Origin: Nocardioides iriomotensis
Lineage (GTDB): Bacteria > Actinomycetota > Actinomycetes > Propionibacteriales > Nocardioidaceae
Length of the DNA stretch: 64,000 bases
Direction: 5' to 3'
Assembly (NCBI RefSeq): GCF_004168035.1
Contig: NZ_SDPU01000007.1
Coordinates: 1 to 64,000 of the forward strand
This document shows positions 1 to 9,033 of this stretch, in pieces (position 1 is the stretch's first letter; each line of letters starts with the position of its first letter). A model generated the notes under the pieces. The model was not told where the DNA came from. It saw nothing but the letters and a program-made list of their open reading frames with translations, and did not search any database. Position numbers and translations under genes: made by a program.

Positions 1-1
1 C

Positions 2-619
2 GAGCTCGCCCGCGGCACCGACCCGACCCTCGACCTGGCCAAGCCCATGAACGGTCACGGCCGCGAGGTCGTGCTCAACGTCCACGTCACGCCGGACGCG
101 ATCACCGACCAGCCAGGCACCCATCTCGCGCGGGTGGACAACACCCGTTCCTTCGTCGACGCCGACCAGGTCCGCACCTGGTGCGGCACCCCCGGCACCA
201 CCATCACCGTCCGGCCGGTGCTCGACCTGGCCGAGCACCTGTCCGGCACCGCCTACGAGACCCCCGACCGGCTCGCCGAGCAAGCCACCCACGTCGACGG
301 CACCTGCGTCTTCCCGTGGTGCTCGCGACCCGCGCGGTCGGCCGACTGCGACCACGTCCAGCCCCATGCCGAGGGCGGCCCCACCTGCTCCTGCAACATC
401 GCCCGCCTCTGCCGCCGACACCACCGCCTCAAGACCCACACCGCCTGGCGCTACGAGGCCCTCGAGCGCGGCAGCTACCTGTGGACCAGCCCGCACGGAC
501 TCAGCTTCCTCCGCGACCGCACCGGCACGATCGACGTCACCGGACCCGCGAGTCCCGATGATCGCGCTGGTCCCGGCCGACCCGCAGGCGGACACCTCCT
601 GCTCGTTCCCGACCCGTAG
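2..619 (+). CDS. DUF222/13E12-type HNH endonuclease domain protein, 3' part only
   Basis: This is the C-terminal part of a gene that begins before the window; the frame is already open at base 2. The visible protein has an HNH-type zinc nuclease module: a Cys-x4-Cys pair (CVFPWC, near base 305), then CDH (near 350), then the C-x2-HH segment CRRHH (near 412-426). This arrangement is typical of the DUF222-HNH (13E12 repeat) family, which is abundant in Nocardioides and Mycobacterium and usually near 400-500 residues long. The DUF222 part would lie upstream. The in-frame ATG at base 47 falls inside the domain and is unlikely to be the start. These proteins are associated with mobile or repeated loci, but no transposase is visible here. 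The cellular role is not known. Confidence 0.8.
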   Translation, partial: ELARGTDPTLDLAKPMNGHGREVVLNVHVTPDAITDQPGTHLARVDNTRSFVDADQVRTWCGTPGTTITVRPVLDLAEHLSGTAYETPDRLAEQATHVDGTCVFPWCSRPARSADCDHVQPHAEGGPTCSCNIARLCRRHHRLKTHTAWRYEALERGSYLWTSPHGLSFLRDRTGTIDVTGPASPDDRAGPGRPAGGHLLLVPDP

Positions 620-744
620 CGACCGTGGTCCGGCACGACCCCTGCCGATCTGCTCACTTCTTCTACGCCGTCCGTCCGATGCTCGCCGCCGCGCGCCCGT
701 AGTTCTGTTGGTTGGTGCGTAGCTCGGTGGGGAGCAACTCCGGG

Positions 745-2178
745 ATGCCGACGCGAGCAGGGTGGCGCCGGCTGGTCTCGGCTGTCGTCGCTCTCAGCGC
801 CTTCGGCCTCGCGATCAACACGGCCACCAGTGGCGGGGCGCACGGGCACGTGCCCTCGTGCGGCGGCCACCTCCCCGCGTTCCCCGGTGCCGAGGGCTAC
901 GGCTGCGCGACGCCGGGCGGGCGGGGCGGACGCGTGGTCACGGTCTCGAACCTCGACGACTCCGGGCCCGGGAGCCTGCGGCGGGCCCTCGAGTCCCCCG
1001 GCCGGCGGTTCGTGGTCTTCGCCGTGTCCGGCACGATCGACGTGAGCTCGCAGATCATCGTCGACGACCCGTACGTCACCGTCGCCGGCCAGACCGCTCC
1101 CGGAGGCGGGATCACGCTCCGGGCGGGGCCCGGCAACGTGAGCGGACTGGTGGACGTGCGCACCCACGACGTGGTGATCAGGTTCCTCCGCTTCCGCGCG
1201 GGTGCACCGGACGGCGTGTCCGGCGAGAACCTCGACGGGCTCAACATCTGGGAGCAGGGCAGCCACGACATTGTCATCGACCACAACTCGTTCAGCTGGG
1301 CGGTCGACGAGAACGTGAGCACCTGGGACGACGCCCGCGACATCACGTTCTCCTGGAACATCATCGCCGAGGGGCTCCGGTACGCCACCCATCCCGAGGG
1401 CGAGCACAGCAAGGGCCTGCTGGTCAGCGGCGACGCGACGCGCAACATGAGCGTCCACCACAACCTGTTCGCCGACAACACCGCCCGCAACCCGCAGATC
1501 AGCGCCCCGGGGAAGGTCCAGGTCGTCAACAACGTCGTGTTCAACTACGTCGACTCGGCGCTGCAGACCTCGAACGCGCACGGGTCCCCGCACGTCGACA
1601 TCGTGGGCAACTACTTCATCGCGGGGCCGGACAGCGACCCCGACCGGTACGAGATCGACGGCTACCCCGAGGGGCCCCAGGACACGTGGAGCATCCACCT
1701 GGAAGGCAACGTCGGTCCGCACAGCCGGACCATCGGCTCGCAGCGTGACCTGGTCACCCCGGAGGACCGCAACCTGATCGTGGACACCGCCCCACCCGGG
1801 CTCCCGACCATCACGACGGTCCGGGCCGAGCAGGCGTACGACGAGGTCCTGGCCCACGCCGGCGCGCGGGTCCCCTACCTGGACTCGGTCGACGCGCAGG
1901 TCATCGAGGACGTGCGCCAGGGCCGGGGCCGGATGGTCGACGACCCCTCCGACGTCGGCGGGTGGCCGTCGCTGCCGGCCGGGAAGCCGCGTCCCGACCA
2001 GGACCGGGACGGCATGCCCGACACCTGGGAGGCGAACGCCGGGCTGTCGGCCCAGCGCAACGACAGCGGAGGGGACGTCGACGGTGACGGCTACACCAAC
2101 GTCGAGGAGTACGCCAACGCTCTCGTCAGGTCGGTCGCCCCGCAGGACGCGGACCTGCCGCAGCCCCCGGCGCGGTGA
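745..2178 (+). CDS. Secreted pectate-lyase-like parallel beta-helix protein with C-terminal Ca-binding repeats
   Basis: A secreted protein of about 477 residues. Residues 1-30 form a signal peptide (basic Arg-rich start, then LVSAVVALSAFGLAI). The next part has the pectate lyase superfamily opening FPGAEGYG and GGRGG, followed by SGPGSLRRAL, TVAGQTAPGGGI and IWEQGSHDIVIDHNSFSW, all features of polysaccharide lyase family 1-like beta-helix proteins. The tail from about residue 418 carries two EF-hand/thrombospondin-3-like acidic loops (DQDRDGMPDTWE and DVDGDGYTNVEEY), probably binding calcium. Likely role: cleavage of pectin or related polygalacturonate outside the cell. I chose ATG 745 because GGGGAG lies about 10 bases upstream and the signal peptide then begins properly; TTG 712 and GTG 715 in the same frame are alternatives. 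The gene stands alone and ends just before a strong hairpin. Confidence 0.85.
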   Translation: MPTRAGWRRLVSAVVALSAFGLAINTATSGGAHGHVPSCGGHLPAFPGAEGYGCATPGGRGGRVVTVSNLDDSGPGSLRRALESPGRRFVVFAVSGTIDVSSQIIVDDPYVTVAGQTAPGGGITLRAGPGNVSGLVDVRTHDVVIRFLRFRAGAPDGVSGENLDGLNIWEQGSHDIVIDHNSFSWAVDENVSTWDDARDITFSWNIIAEGLRYATHPEGEHSKGLLVSGDATRNMSVHHNLFADNTARNPQISAPGKVQVVNNVVFNYVDSALQTSNAHGSPHVDIVGNYFIAGPDSDPDRYEIDGYPEGPQDTWSIHLEGNVGPHSRTIGSQRDLVTPEDRNLIVDTAPPGLPTITTVRAEQAYDEVLAHAGARVPYLDSVDAQVIEDVRQGRGRMVDDPSDVGGWPSLPAGKPRPDQDRDGMPDTWEANAGLSAQRNDSGGDVDGDGYTNVEEYANALVRSVAPQDADLPQPPAR

Positions 2179-2190
2179 GCAGGTACGACG

Positions 2191-2218
2191 AAGGCCCCCT
2201 CCAACAGGAGGGGGCCTT
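2191..2218. terminator. Bidirectional hairpin between pectate lyase gene and rplA
   Basis: A perfect 12-bp stem (AAGGCCCCCTCC against GGAGGGGGCCTT) with a four-base loop lies between two convergent genes. The arms begin with A and end with T, so a short T-run follows the stem on both strands. It most likely ends transcription of both the lyase gene and the rplK-rplA transcript. Confidence 0.85.
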
Positions 2219-2242
2219 CGGCGCTGCGGGGGGAAGCGAGGG

Positions 2243-2956
2243 TCAGTCCTCGTCCTCGACCGCGACGTTGCGGGTCTTGTTCGGGTCGACCTGGACACCG
2301 GGGCCCATGGTCGTCGACATCGTGACCTTCTTCAGGTAGCGGCCCTTGGAGCTGGCCGGCTTGAGCCGGAGCACCTCCTCGAGCGCCGCGGCGTAGTTCT
2401 CGGCCAGCTGGGCCTCGGAGAACGACGCCTTGCCGATGATGAAGTGCAGGTTGGCGTGCCGGTCGACGCGGAACTCGATCTTGCCGCCCTTGATGTCGGT
2501 GACGGCCTTGGCCACGTCGGGGGTGACGGTGCCGGTCTTCGGGTTCGGCATGAGGCCGCGGGGGCCGAGCACGCGGCCGAGGCGGCCGACCTTGCCCATC
2601 ATGTCGGGGGTCGCGACGACGGCGTCGAAGTCGAGCCAGCCACCGCTCACCTTGTCGATGAGCTCGTCGCCACCGACGATGTCGGCGCCGGCCTCGCGGG
2701 CGGCGTCAGCCTTGTCGGCGTTGGCGAACACGAGGACCCGGGCGGTCTTGCCGGTGCCGTGCGGGAGGTTGACGGTGCCGCGGACCATCTGGTCGGCCTT
2801 GCGCGGGTCGACACCCAGGCGCATGGCGACGTCGACGGTCTCGTCGAACTTCTTCTTGCTGCCCGCCTTGGCCAGCTTGATGGCCTCGAGCGGGGAGTAC
2901 AGCGCGTCCTTGTCGAACTGCTCGGACGCGGCGCGGTAGGTCTTGCTGCGCTGCAT
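2243..2956 (-). CDS. rplA: 50S ribosomal protein L1
   Basis: Large-subunit protein L1 (237 residues, the usual bacterial length), which binds 23S rRNA in the L1 stalk. The sequence has the family core: [57 protein letters not shown] and the C-terminal [21 protein letters not shown]. The start is ATG 2956 ([10 protein letters not shown]), with AAAGGA eight bases upstream on the minus strand; an extension to 3013 lacks family similarity. It follows rplK by 105 bases containing a hairpin, in the standard nusG-rplK-rplA order. Confidence 0.98.
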   Translation of the reverse strand: MQRSKTYRAASEQFDKDALYSPLEAIKLAKAGSKKKFDETVDVAMRLGVDPRKADQMVRGTVNLPHGTGKTARVLVFANADKADAAREAGADIVGGDELIDKVSGGWLDFDAVVATPDMMGKVGRLGRVLGPRGLMPNPKTGTVTPDVAKAVTDIKGGKIEFRVDRHANLHFIIGKASFSEAQLAENYAAALEEVLRLKPASSKGRYLKKVTMSTTMGPGVQVDPNKTRNVAVEDED

Positions 2957-3030
2957 GGTCTGGTTCCTTTGCTTGTGTTCCAGGTGTGGTGCGGACCAGC
3001 GCGGTCCTTCCACAGTTGCGTCGGAGTACG

Positions 3031-3057
3031 TCGGTGGTCGACAGGGTCGACCACCGA
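3031..3057 (-). other. rplK-rplA intercistronic hairpin
   Basis: An 11-bp perfect stem (TCGGTGGTCGA against TCGACCACCGA) with a five-base loop sits four bases after the rplK stop codon and about 75 bases before the rplA start. It has no clear T-run, so partial termination, RNA processing or 3'-end stabilisation of rplK mRNA are all possible. Confidence 0.6.
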
Positions 3058-3061
3058 GGGA

Positions 3062-3490
3062 CTACTCCGTGGTGACGCCCATCGACCGGGCGGTGCCCTC
3101 CACGATCTTCATCGCGGCGTCGATGTCGTTGGCGTTGAGGTCGGGGAGCTTCGTCGTCGCGATCTCGCGCACCTGGTCCTTGGTCAGCTTGCCGACCTTG
3201 TCCTTGTGCGGGACGCCCGAGCCCTTCGCGAGACCGGCCGCCTTCTTGATCAGCTCAGCCGCCGGCGGCGTCTTCGTGATGAAGGTGAACGAGCGGTCCT
3301 CGTAGATGGTGATCTCGACGGGGATGACGTTGCCCCGCATGGCCTCGGTCTGCGCGTTGTAGGCCTTGCAGAACTCCATGATGTTCACGCCGTGGGGACC
3401 GAGCGCGGTACCCACCGGCGGAGCAGGAGTGGCCGCCCCGGCCTGCAGCTGCACCTTGACGAGCGCTGCGATCTTCTTCTTGGGAGGCAT
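3062..3490 (-). CDS. rplK: 50S ribosomal protein L11
   Basis: Large-subunit protein L11 of the GTPase-associated centre (142 residues, normal length). Diagnostic segments are the lysine-rich start followed by [58 protein letters not shown] and the C-terminal [16 protein letters not shown]. The ATG at 3490 is preceded by a purine-rich AGAGAAAG segment. It lies downstream of nusG, separated by 89 bases with two hairpins, and upstream of rplA. Confidence 0.98.
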   Translation of the reverse strand: MPPKKKIAALVKVQLQAGAATPAPPVGTALGPHGVNIMEFCKAYNAQTEAMRGNVIPVEITIYEDRSFTFITKTPPAAELIKKAAGLAKGSGVPHKDKVGKLTKDQVREIATTKLPDLNANDIDAAMKIVEGTARSMGVTTE

Positions 3491-3521
3491 TGCTTTTCTC
3501 TTTCTCTCGTGTGGTCCTGAC

Positions 3522-3575
3522 GGGGGCTAGCCCCCTGCCACGTCGTGCCAGCGGGTCCTCGCGGGCGAGGACCCG
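3522..3575 (-). other. Two hairpins in the nusG-rplK gap
   Basis: Just after nusG, CGGGTCCTCG pairs with CGAGGACCCG (10-bp stem, four-base loop, 3552-3575). Further on is the self-complementary 14-mer GGGGGCTAGCCCCC (3522-3535). Such structures commonly separate the nusG transcript from a strongly expressed rplK-rplA unit. A promoter between them was not identified. Confidence 0.55.
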
Positions 3576-3579
3576 AGCC

Positions 3580-4509
3580 TCAGACCTTCTGGATCTGGTT
3601 GAAGCTCAGCTCGACCGGGGTCTCCCGGCCGAAGATCTCGACGAGGGCCTTGACCCTCTGGGACTCGGCGTTGATCTCGGTGATCGTCGCGTGCAGCGTG
3701 GCGAACGGGCCGTCGACCACCATGACCGAGTCGGACACGTCGAAGTCGGCGACCTCGACCTTCTTCTTGGTCGCGGTGGTGCCGCCGGCCGGGGCACCGC
3801 CCTGCTCGGCAGCCGCGGCCTCGACCTCGGCCGCGATGGCCGGGGCGAGCATGCTCTCGACCTCGTCGAGGCTCAGCGGCACCGGCTGGTGGCTGTGGCC
3901 GACGAAGCCCGTCACCGACGGGGTGTGGCGCACGGCCGACCAGGACTCGTCGGTGAGGTCCATCCGGACCAGGACGTAGCCGGGGAGCACGGTGCGCTTG
4001 ACCAGCTTGCGCTGGCCGTTCTTGATCTCCGCGACCTCCTCGGTCGGGACGATCACCTCGTGGATGTAGTCCTCCATGTTGAGGGAGGTGATGCGGTTCT
4101 CGAGGTTGGCCTTCACCCGGTTCTCCATGCCGGAGTAGGTGTGGACCACGAACCAGTCGCCGGGCTTGGAGCGCAGCGACTCGCGGAACTCCTCGAGCGG
4201 GTCGGCGGCCGGCGCGTCGATCTCATCGGCGGCGTCGATCTCGTCAGCGGCGTCGGCGGCCTCGTCGACCTCGGCGGCGATCTCGTCCGCCGCGTCGGAC
4301 TCGGCGGTCTCGGCGTCCTCGGCCGGGCCGTCGCTGAGCTCGTCGGCGTCGTCGCCGAGAACCTCGGTGGCCTCGTCGGCCGGCGAGGCGTCGAGCTCGT
4401 CGGTGGCAGCCTCGTCGACCTCGACGGCCGCGGGCTCCTCGACGCCCTCAGCGGCGTCGACGGACTCGGCGGACTCGGCGGTCGGCTGCTCGTCGTACGA
4501 CTGCGACAC
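3580..4509 (-). CDS. nusG: Transcription termination/antitermination protein NusG with long acidic N-terminal extension
   Basis: NusG binds RNA polymerase and links it to Rho or the ribosome. The NGN domain begins near residue 116 ([21 protein letters not shown]), with the family motifs [19 protein letters not shown] and [10 protein letters not shown]. The C-terminal KOW domain is at about 255-309 ([19 protein letters not shown], then [21 protein letters not shown]). Residues 1 to about 115 are a low-complexity acidic extension of Asp/Glu/Ala (for example [13 protein letters not shown]), making the protein 309 residues against about 180 in E. coli. Actinobacterial NusG proteins often have such extensions, and this one is on the long side. 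A further Ala/Glu/Gly-rich insert separates NGN from KOW. The start is GTG 4509, 67 bases after the secE stop. Confidence 0.96.
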   Translation of the reverse strand: MSQSYDEQPTAESAESVDAAEGVEEPAAVEVDEAATDELDASPADEATEVLGDDADELSDGPAEDAETAESDAADEIAAEVDEAADAADEIDAADEIDAPAADPLEEFRESLRSKPGDWFVVHTYSGMENRVKANLENRITSLNMEDYIHEVIVPTEEVAEIKNGQRKLVKRTVLPGYVLVRMDLTDESWSAVRHTPSVTGFVGHSHQPVPLSLDEVESMLAPAIAAEVEAAAAEQGGAPAGGTTATKKKVEVADFDVSDSVMVVDGPFATLHATITEINAESQRVKALVEIFGRETPVELSFNQIQKV

Positions 4510-4576
4510 GGTTATCCATTCACCTTCACTGTTGAAGAACTGCGGGTTGCCCGGCGGCCGGGACCCGGCCTGCGGA

Positions 4577-4813
4577 TCAGCCGAAGACGGCGAAGATCAG
4601 CTTTCCGAAGCCCAGGTCGAGCAGGGACACGACCGTCATGACCACGGCCACGAAGACCAGGACCACGATGAAGTACGTGACCAGCTGCTCCTGCGTCGGC
4701 CAGACGACCTTGCGGAGCTCGGCCACGACCTGCCGGTAGAAGGTGGCAGGGCTGGTGCGCCTGTCGCGCGACTGGCTGCCGCCAGACGTCGACACCGAAC
4801 GGCTGTCCGCCAC
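4577..4813 (-). CDS. secE: Preprotein translocase subunit SecE
   Basis: A small single-span subunit of the SecYEG channel (78 residues). The C-terminal half has the conserved amphipathic segment [20 protein letters not shown] followed by the membrane helix [28 protein letters not shown]. The preferred start is GTG 4813 (protein begins [10 protein letters not shown]), because GGAGAGG lies six bases upstream; ATG 4840 in the same frame would add nine residues without a good ribosome binding site. It lies between tRNA-Trp and nusG, the standard actinobacterial arrangement. Confidence 0.93.
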   Translation of the reverse strand: MADSRSVSTSGGSQSRDRRTSPATFYRQVVAELRKVVWPTQEQLVTYFIVVLVFVAVVMTVVSLLDLGFGKLIFAVFG

Positions 4814-4878
4814 TGCTCTGCCTCTCCACTCGACTTCCACTCGACCACAGGTCGGGTCGTCTCCGACTCCGCTCCTCG

Positions 4879-4951
4879 CAGGGCACGAGGGACTTGAACC
4901 CCCAACCTTCGGTTTTGGAGACCGATGCTCTGCCAGTTGAGCTAGTGCCCT
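4879..4951 (-). tRNA. tRNA-Trp (anticodon CCA)
   Basis: On the minus strand a 73-base cloverleaf is visible: acceptor AGGGCAC/GTGCCCT, D-arm with AGCTCAACTGGCAGAGC, anticodon loop TCTCCAAAA with CCA, and T-arm GGGGGTTCAAGTCCC. No 3' CCA is encoded. Its place just before secE is conserved in actinobacteria. TTGACT at 5031-5036 (minus strand) could be the -35 of its promoter, but no good -10 is evident. Confidence 0.96.
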
Positions 4952-5164
4952 ACAGGGGTCCTCATCCGTGCCCTCAGCCCCGCCGCGTGGCGCGCCGGCA
5001 GGGTGCGCTTCCGCGGATCGTGGGCATGACAGTCAAGGGTGAGATCCACCAACGGTGAAGTGTACGGGGAAGGCCGAAGGGAAGTCGAACCGAGCGATCC
5101 GGCCCGGCGACCACGGGCCAGAACCCGGGTGCCGCCGCGACGGCCCGAGTGGAACGATAGGCGC

Positions 5165-6391
5165 ATGAGCGCATCGACCGACGCCGCACGCCCCGCCACC
5201 AGCCGCCGGATCTCCGCCCGGGTCGGCGGTATCGCAGAGTCCGCCACGCTGGCGGTCGACTCGAAGGCCAAGGCGCTCAAGGCGGCCGGGCGGCCGGTGG
5301 TCGGCTTCGGCGCCGGCGAGCCGGACTTCCCGACGCCGGACTACATCGTCGAGGCCGCCGTCGAGGCCTGCCGGGTCCCCGCGAACCACCGCTACACCCC
5401 CGCCGGAGGGCTCCCCGAGCTCAAGAAGGCGATCGCGGAGAAGACGCTGCGCGACACCGGGTACGCCGTCGAGCCGGCCCAGGTGCTGGTGACCAACGGC
5501 GGCAAGCAGGCCATCTACGAGGCCTTCGCCACCCTGCTCGACCCGGGCGACGAGGTGATCCTGCCGGCGCCGTACTGGACCACCTACCCGGAGGCGATCC
5601 GCCTCGCCGGCGGCGTGCCGGTCGAGGTGCTCGCCGACGAGACCCAGGACTACAAGGTCACCGTCGACCAGCTCGAGGAGGCGCGCACCGACCGGACCAA
5701 GGTGCTGCTGTTCAACTCGCCGTCGAACCCGACCGGCGCCGTCTACGACCGCGCCGAGACCGAGGCCATCGGGCGCTGGGCCCTCGACAACGACCTGTGG
5801 GTGCTCACCGACGAGATCTACGAGCACCTCACCTACGACGGTGCCGAGGCGCCGTCGCTGCCGGTCGTCGTGCCCGAGCTCGCGGACACCTGCGTCGTGG
5901 TCAACGGCGTCGCCAAGACCTACGCCATGACCGGCTGGCGCGTCGGCTGGGTGATCGCCCCGCAGGACGTCGTCAAGGCGGCGACCAACCTCCAGTCGCA
6001 CGCGACGTCCAACGTCACCAACGTCGCCCAGCGGGCCGCGATCGCCGCGGTGTCGGGCGACCTGGCCGCCGTGGGGACGATGAAGGAGGCGTTCGACCGG
6101 CGCCGCCGCACGATCGTGTCGATGCTCAACGAGATCGACGGCGTGGTCTGCCCGGAGCCCAAGGGCGCGTTCTACGCCTTCCCGTCGGTGAAGGGGCTGC
6201 TGGGCCGAACCTTCGACGGGGTCACCCCGACGACGTCGGCCGAGCTCGCCGAGCTGATGCTCGACAAGGCCGAGGTGGCCGCGGTGCCGGGTGAGGCGTT
6301 CGGGGCGCCGGGCTACCTGCGCTTCTCCTACGCGCTCGGCGACGAGGACCTGGTCGAGGGGATCACCCGGCTCCAGAAGCTGTTCGCCTGA
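5165..6391 (+). CDS. Pyridoxal-phosphate aminotransferase, aspartate aminotransferase type
   Basis: A class I/II fold-type I aminotransferase (408 residues) moving amino groups between aspartate (or another amino acid) and 2-oxoglutarate. Key residues: Lys251 in [17 protein letters not shown] is the PLP Schiff-base lysine; Asn188 in SPSNPTG and Asp216/Tyr219 in LTDEIYEH bind the cofactor; the Arg in [10 protein letters not shown] should bind the substrate carboxylate. The substrate range cannot be fixed from sequence. In related genomes this gene lies, as here, beside tRNA-Trp/secE. ATG 5165 was chosen; the frame is open further upstream but without family sequence. The adenosine deaminase gene follows after five bases. 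Confidence 0.92.
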   Translation: MSASTDAARPATSRRISARVGGIAESATLAVDSKAKALKAAGRPVVGFGAGEPDFPTPDYIVEAAVEACRVPANHRYTPAGGLPELKKAIAEKTLRDTGYAVEPAQVLVTNGGKQAIYEAFATLLDPGDEVILPAPYWTTYPEAIRLAGGVPVEVLADETQDYKVTVDQLEEARTDRTKVLLFNSPSNPTGAVYDRAETEAIGRWALDNDLWVLTDEIYEHLTYDGAEAPSLPVVVPELADTCVVVNGVAKTYAMTGWRVGWVIAPQDVVKAATNLQSHATSNVTNVAQRAAIAAVSGDLAAVGTMKEAFDRRRRTIVSMLNEIDGVVCPEPKGAFYAFPSVKGLLGRTFDGVTPTTSAELAELMLDKAEVAAVPGEAFGAPGYLRFSYALGDEDLVEGITRLQKLFA

Positions 6392-6396
6392 CCCGC

Positions 6397-7434
6397 GTGG
6401 GGGACTCGGGAGGCGGCCGCCCGGTCGCCACGCTACCCAAGGCGCACCTGCACCTGCACTTCACCGGTTCGATGCGGCACGGCACGCTGCTCGAGCTGGC
6501 CGAGCGCGACGGCATCCTGCTGCCCGACGCCCTGGTCGAGGACTGGCCGCCGCAGCTGTCGGCGGCCGACGAGAAGGGCTGGTTCCGCTTCCAGAGGCTG
6601 TACGACGTCGCGCGGTCCGTGCTGCGCACCGAGGACGACGTGCGCCGGCTGGTGCGCGAGGCCGCCGAGGACGACGTCGCCGACGGCGGGCGCTGGCTGG
6701 AGATCCAGGTGGACCCCAGCGGCTACGCCGCGCGCTTCGGGGGCATCACCGCCTTCACCGACCTGGTGCTCGACGCGGTGCGCGACGCCTCGGCCCGCAC
6801 CGGGCTGGGCATGGCCGTGGTGATCGCGGCGAACCGCACCCGGCACCCGCTCGACGCGCGCACGCTGGCCCGGCTCGCGGCGCAGTACGTCGGCCGCGGC
6901 GTGGTGGGCTTCGGCCTCTCCAACGACGAGCGCCGCGGCACGACCACGGAGTTCGCGCCGGCCTTCCGGATCGCCGAGCGTGCCGGCCTGATGCTGGCGC
7001 CGCACGGCGGCGAGCTGCTCGGGCCCGAGCACGTGCGGACCTGCCTCGACGCCCTGGGCGCCGACCGGCTCGGCCACGGCGTGCGGGTCGCGGAGGACCC
7101 GGCCCTGCTCGACCGCGTCGTGGCGAGCGGCGTACCCCTGGAGGTGTGCCCGGTGTCCAACGTGGCGCTGGGCGTCTACAGCGACCTGACCTCGGTGCCG
7201 CTGCCCAGCCTGCTGGAGGCGGGCGCGACCGTCGCGCTGGGCGCCGACGACCCGCTGCTGTTCGGGTCGCGGCTTGCCGGGCAGTACGCCACCATGCGGG
7301 CCGCCCACGACCTCGACGACTGCACGCTGGCCGAGCTGGCGCGGATGTCGGTGCGCGCGTCGCGGGCGCCGGACGGCCTGAAGGCCGAGGTGCTGCGCGA
7401 CGTGGACGCGTGGTTGGCAGAATCACCCGTATGA
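6397..7434 (+). CDS. add: Adenosine deaminase
   Basis: A cytoplasmic zinc enzyme converting adenosine or deoxyadenosine to inosine in purine salvage (345 residues). The metal-dependent TIM-barrel signature is complete: HLHLH near residues 17-21 (metal), LAPHGGELLGPEH (metal His and catalytic Glu), RLGHGVRV, and LGADDPLLFGS (metal/catalytic Asp). The start is GTG 6397, five bases after the aminotransferase stop, so the two genes are probably co-transcribed; the ribosome binding site is weak. The stop overlaps the next gene's start. Confidence 0.93.
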   Translation: MGDSGGGRPVATLPKAHLHLHFTGSMRHGTLLELAERDGILLPDALVEDWPPQLSAADEKGWFRFQRLYDVARSVLRTEDDVRRLVREAAEDDVADGGRWLEIQVDPSGYAARFGGITAFTDLVLDAVRDASARTGLGMAVVIAANRTRHPLDARTLARLAAQYVGRGVVGFGLSNDERRGTTTEFAPAFRIAERAGLMLAPHGGELLGPEHVRTCLDALGADRLGHGVRVAEDPALLDRVVASGVPLEVCPVSNVALGVYSDLTSVPLPSLLEAGATVALGADDPLLFGSRLAGQYATMRAAHDLDDCTLAELARMSVRASRAPDGLKAEVLRDVDAWLAESPV

Positions 7435-7997
7435 CGACACCTCCGGGCGACGAGCAGCCCGAGCCCCAGCCGGGCGAGCCGGGTCAGCCGGGCCAGCCGG
7501 GTCCGCCGGGCCAGCAGCCGGACCCCACCCAGCCGCTCGGTTACTGGGAGCAGCAGGCGCAGGGCCCGCAGGGCCCGCCCCCGGGCCAGCAGCCGCCGCC
7601 GTCGTCGGGCTACCAGTACCCGCCGCAGCAGCCGTACGGCCCGCCGCCGCAGGGCTACGCGCAGCAGGGCTACGGGCAGCCGCCGTACCGGCCCGCCGAC
7701 CACCCGCGCGCGACCACGGCTCTCGTGCTCGGCCTGGTCGCGATCGTGGGCGGCCTGACCTGCGGCCTGCCGCTGGTGGTCGGTCCGTGGGCGTGGGTGT
7801 TCGGCCGCGGCGCGGTGCGTGACATCGACCGCGAGCCGCAGCGGTACGGCGGTCGCGGGATGGCCATGGCCGGCTACGTCATGGGCGTGATCGCCACGAT
7901 CCTGCTGGTCCTGGGCATCTTGGCGTTCATCGCGGTCCTGCTGTTCGCGGTCGCGATGCCGAGCGGCAGCTTCTCCGAGAGCGGCGTCCGGGCCTGA
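7431..7997 (+). CDS. Proline/glutamine-rich DUF4190 membrane protein
   Basis: A 188-residue protein with an N-terminal half (residues about 1-85) of low-complexity Pro/Gln/Gly/Tyr repeats (QPGQPGPPGQQ, QQPYGPPPQGYAQQGYGQ), then two membrane segments (TTALVLGLVAIVGGLTCGLPLVVGPWAWVFG and MAGYVMGVIATILLVLGILAFIAVLLFAVA). The stretch between them (RGAVRDIDREPQRYGGRGMAMAGY) is characteristic of DUF4190. Function unknown; the disordered cytosolic tail may be a protein-interaction region. It starts at ATG 7431, overlapping the adenosine deaminase stop (ATGA), so it is translationally coupled. Confidence 0.85.
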   Translation: MTTPPGDEQPEPQPGEPGQPGQPGPPGQQPDPTQPLGYWEQQAQGPQGPPPGQQPPPSSGYQYPPQQPYGPPPQGYAQQGYGQPPYRPADHPRATTALVLGLVAIVGGLTCGLPLVVGPWAWVFGRGAVRDIDREPQRYGGRGMAMAGYVMGVIATILLVLGILAFIAVLLFAVAMPSGSFSESGVRA

Positions 7998-8003
7998 CGT
8001 CGA

Positions 8004-9032
8004 TCAGGCAGACGGCACGGGCAGGTCGCACCCGACCAGCACCGGCTCGTTGACCAGCCAGACCCCGAACCTCGCGAGCACACCCCGCTGCACCTCGCCG
8101 GCGAGGGCGAGCAGGTCGGCGGTCGCGGCGTCGCCCCGGTTGGTCAGCGCCAGCGTGTGCTTGGTCGACAGCGAGACCCGGTCGTTGCCGTAGCCCTTGC
8201 CGAACCCGGCGTGCTCGATCAGCCAGGCGGCGCCGGTCTTGACGGTGCCGTCCGGCTGCTCCCACGCGGGGGCCCCCTCCGGCAGGTCGGCCGGGTCGAC
8301 GAACGGGTTGGTGAAGAACGAGCCGGCGCTCCAGGTGTCGTGGTCGTCGGCGTCGAGCACCATGCCCTTGCCGCGGCGCAGGCCGAGCACGGCCTCGCGG
8401 ACGTCGCGCGCCGGCGCTCGTCCGCCCGGCTCGACGCCGAGGGTGCGGGCGAGCTCGGCGTAGCGCACCGGGGCCCCGAGGTCGCCGAGCGGGAGCTGGA
8501 AGGTGACCTCGAGGACGACGTACCGGCCGGGGTCCTGCTTGAACCGGCTGGTGCGGTACCCGAAGCCGCAGTCGGCCGCGAAGAACGTCTTGTAGGCCGA
8601 CGCCACCCGGTCCCAGCAGCGCACGGACGCGACCGTGTCGGCGACCTCCTGTCCATACGCGCCGACGTTCTGGATGGGCGTCGCACCGGTCGAGCCGGGG
8701 ATGCCGGAGAGCGCCTCGACGCCGATCCAGCGGTCCTCGACGGCGCGGGCGACGACGTCGTCCCAGACCTCGCCGGCCTGCACGGTGACGAACGCGCCGC
8801 CGCAGGTGTCACCGGCGACGGAGATGCCGCGGCTCGCGACCTCGACGACGGTGCCGTCGAAGCCCTCGTCGGCCACGACGAGGTTGCTGCCGCCGGCGAG
8901 CACCAGCACCGGGGTGCCGGCCTCGTCGGCGGTGCGGACCGCCTCGACGAGCGCGTCCCCGGTGGTGGCGGTGACCCAGTCGCGGGCCGGGCCGCCCAGC
9001 CGCAGGGTGGTGTGGTCCTTCAGCTCGGGCAC
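8004..9032 (-). CDS. murB: UDP-N-acetylenolpyruvoylglucosamine reductase
   Basis: A FAD enzyme that reduces UDP-GlcNAc-enolpyruvate with NADPH to UDP-MurNAc, early in peptidoglycan synthesis (342 residues). Visible motifs: HTTLRLGGPA at the start, VLAGGSNLVVADEGFDG and ALSGIPGSTGATPIQNVGAYGQE (FAD binding), FGYRTSRFK, and DTWSAGSFFTNPF, whose Ser is the expected proton donor. The C-terminal AAWLIEHAGFGKGYG, then STKHTLALTNRGDA fits the family. It lies just after hadB (one base gap), the last gene of the rpmG-hadA-hadB-murB run. Confidence 0.97.
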   Translation of the reverse strand: MPELKDHTTLRLGGPARDWVTATTGDALVEAVRTADEAGTPVLVLAGGSNLVVADEGFDGTVVEVASRGISVAGDTCGGAFVTVQAGEVWDDVVARAVEDRWIGVEALSGIPGSTGATPIQNVGAYGQEVADTVASVRCWDRVASAYKTFFAADCGFGYRTSRFKQDPGRYVVLEVTFQLPLGDLGAPVRYAELARTLGVEPGGRAPARDVREAVLGLRRGKGMVLDADDHDTWSAGSFFTNPFVDPADLPEGAPAWEQPDGTVKTGAAWLIEHAGFGKGYGNDRVSLSTKHTLALTNRGDAATADLLALAGEVQRGVLARFGVWLVNEPVLVGCDLPVPSA

Positions 9033-9033
9033 G

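Noticed and set aside
475-2298. A 607-codon open frame on the minus strand across the pectate lyase gene
   Set aside because: High GC leaves long antisense frames open; the translated sequence is low-complexity Arg/Val/Asp without family motifs, while the plus strand has a clear lyase.
5008-5036. TTGACT as -35 of a tRNA-Trp promoter
   Set aside because: The expected -10 position holds CGGAAG-like sequence, which is not a credible -10.
5033-6001. Minus-strand open frame under the aminotransferase gene
   Set aside because: Shadow frame; no motifs, and the plus strand has all catalytic residues.
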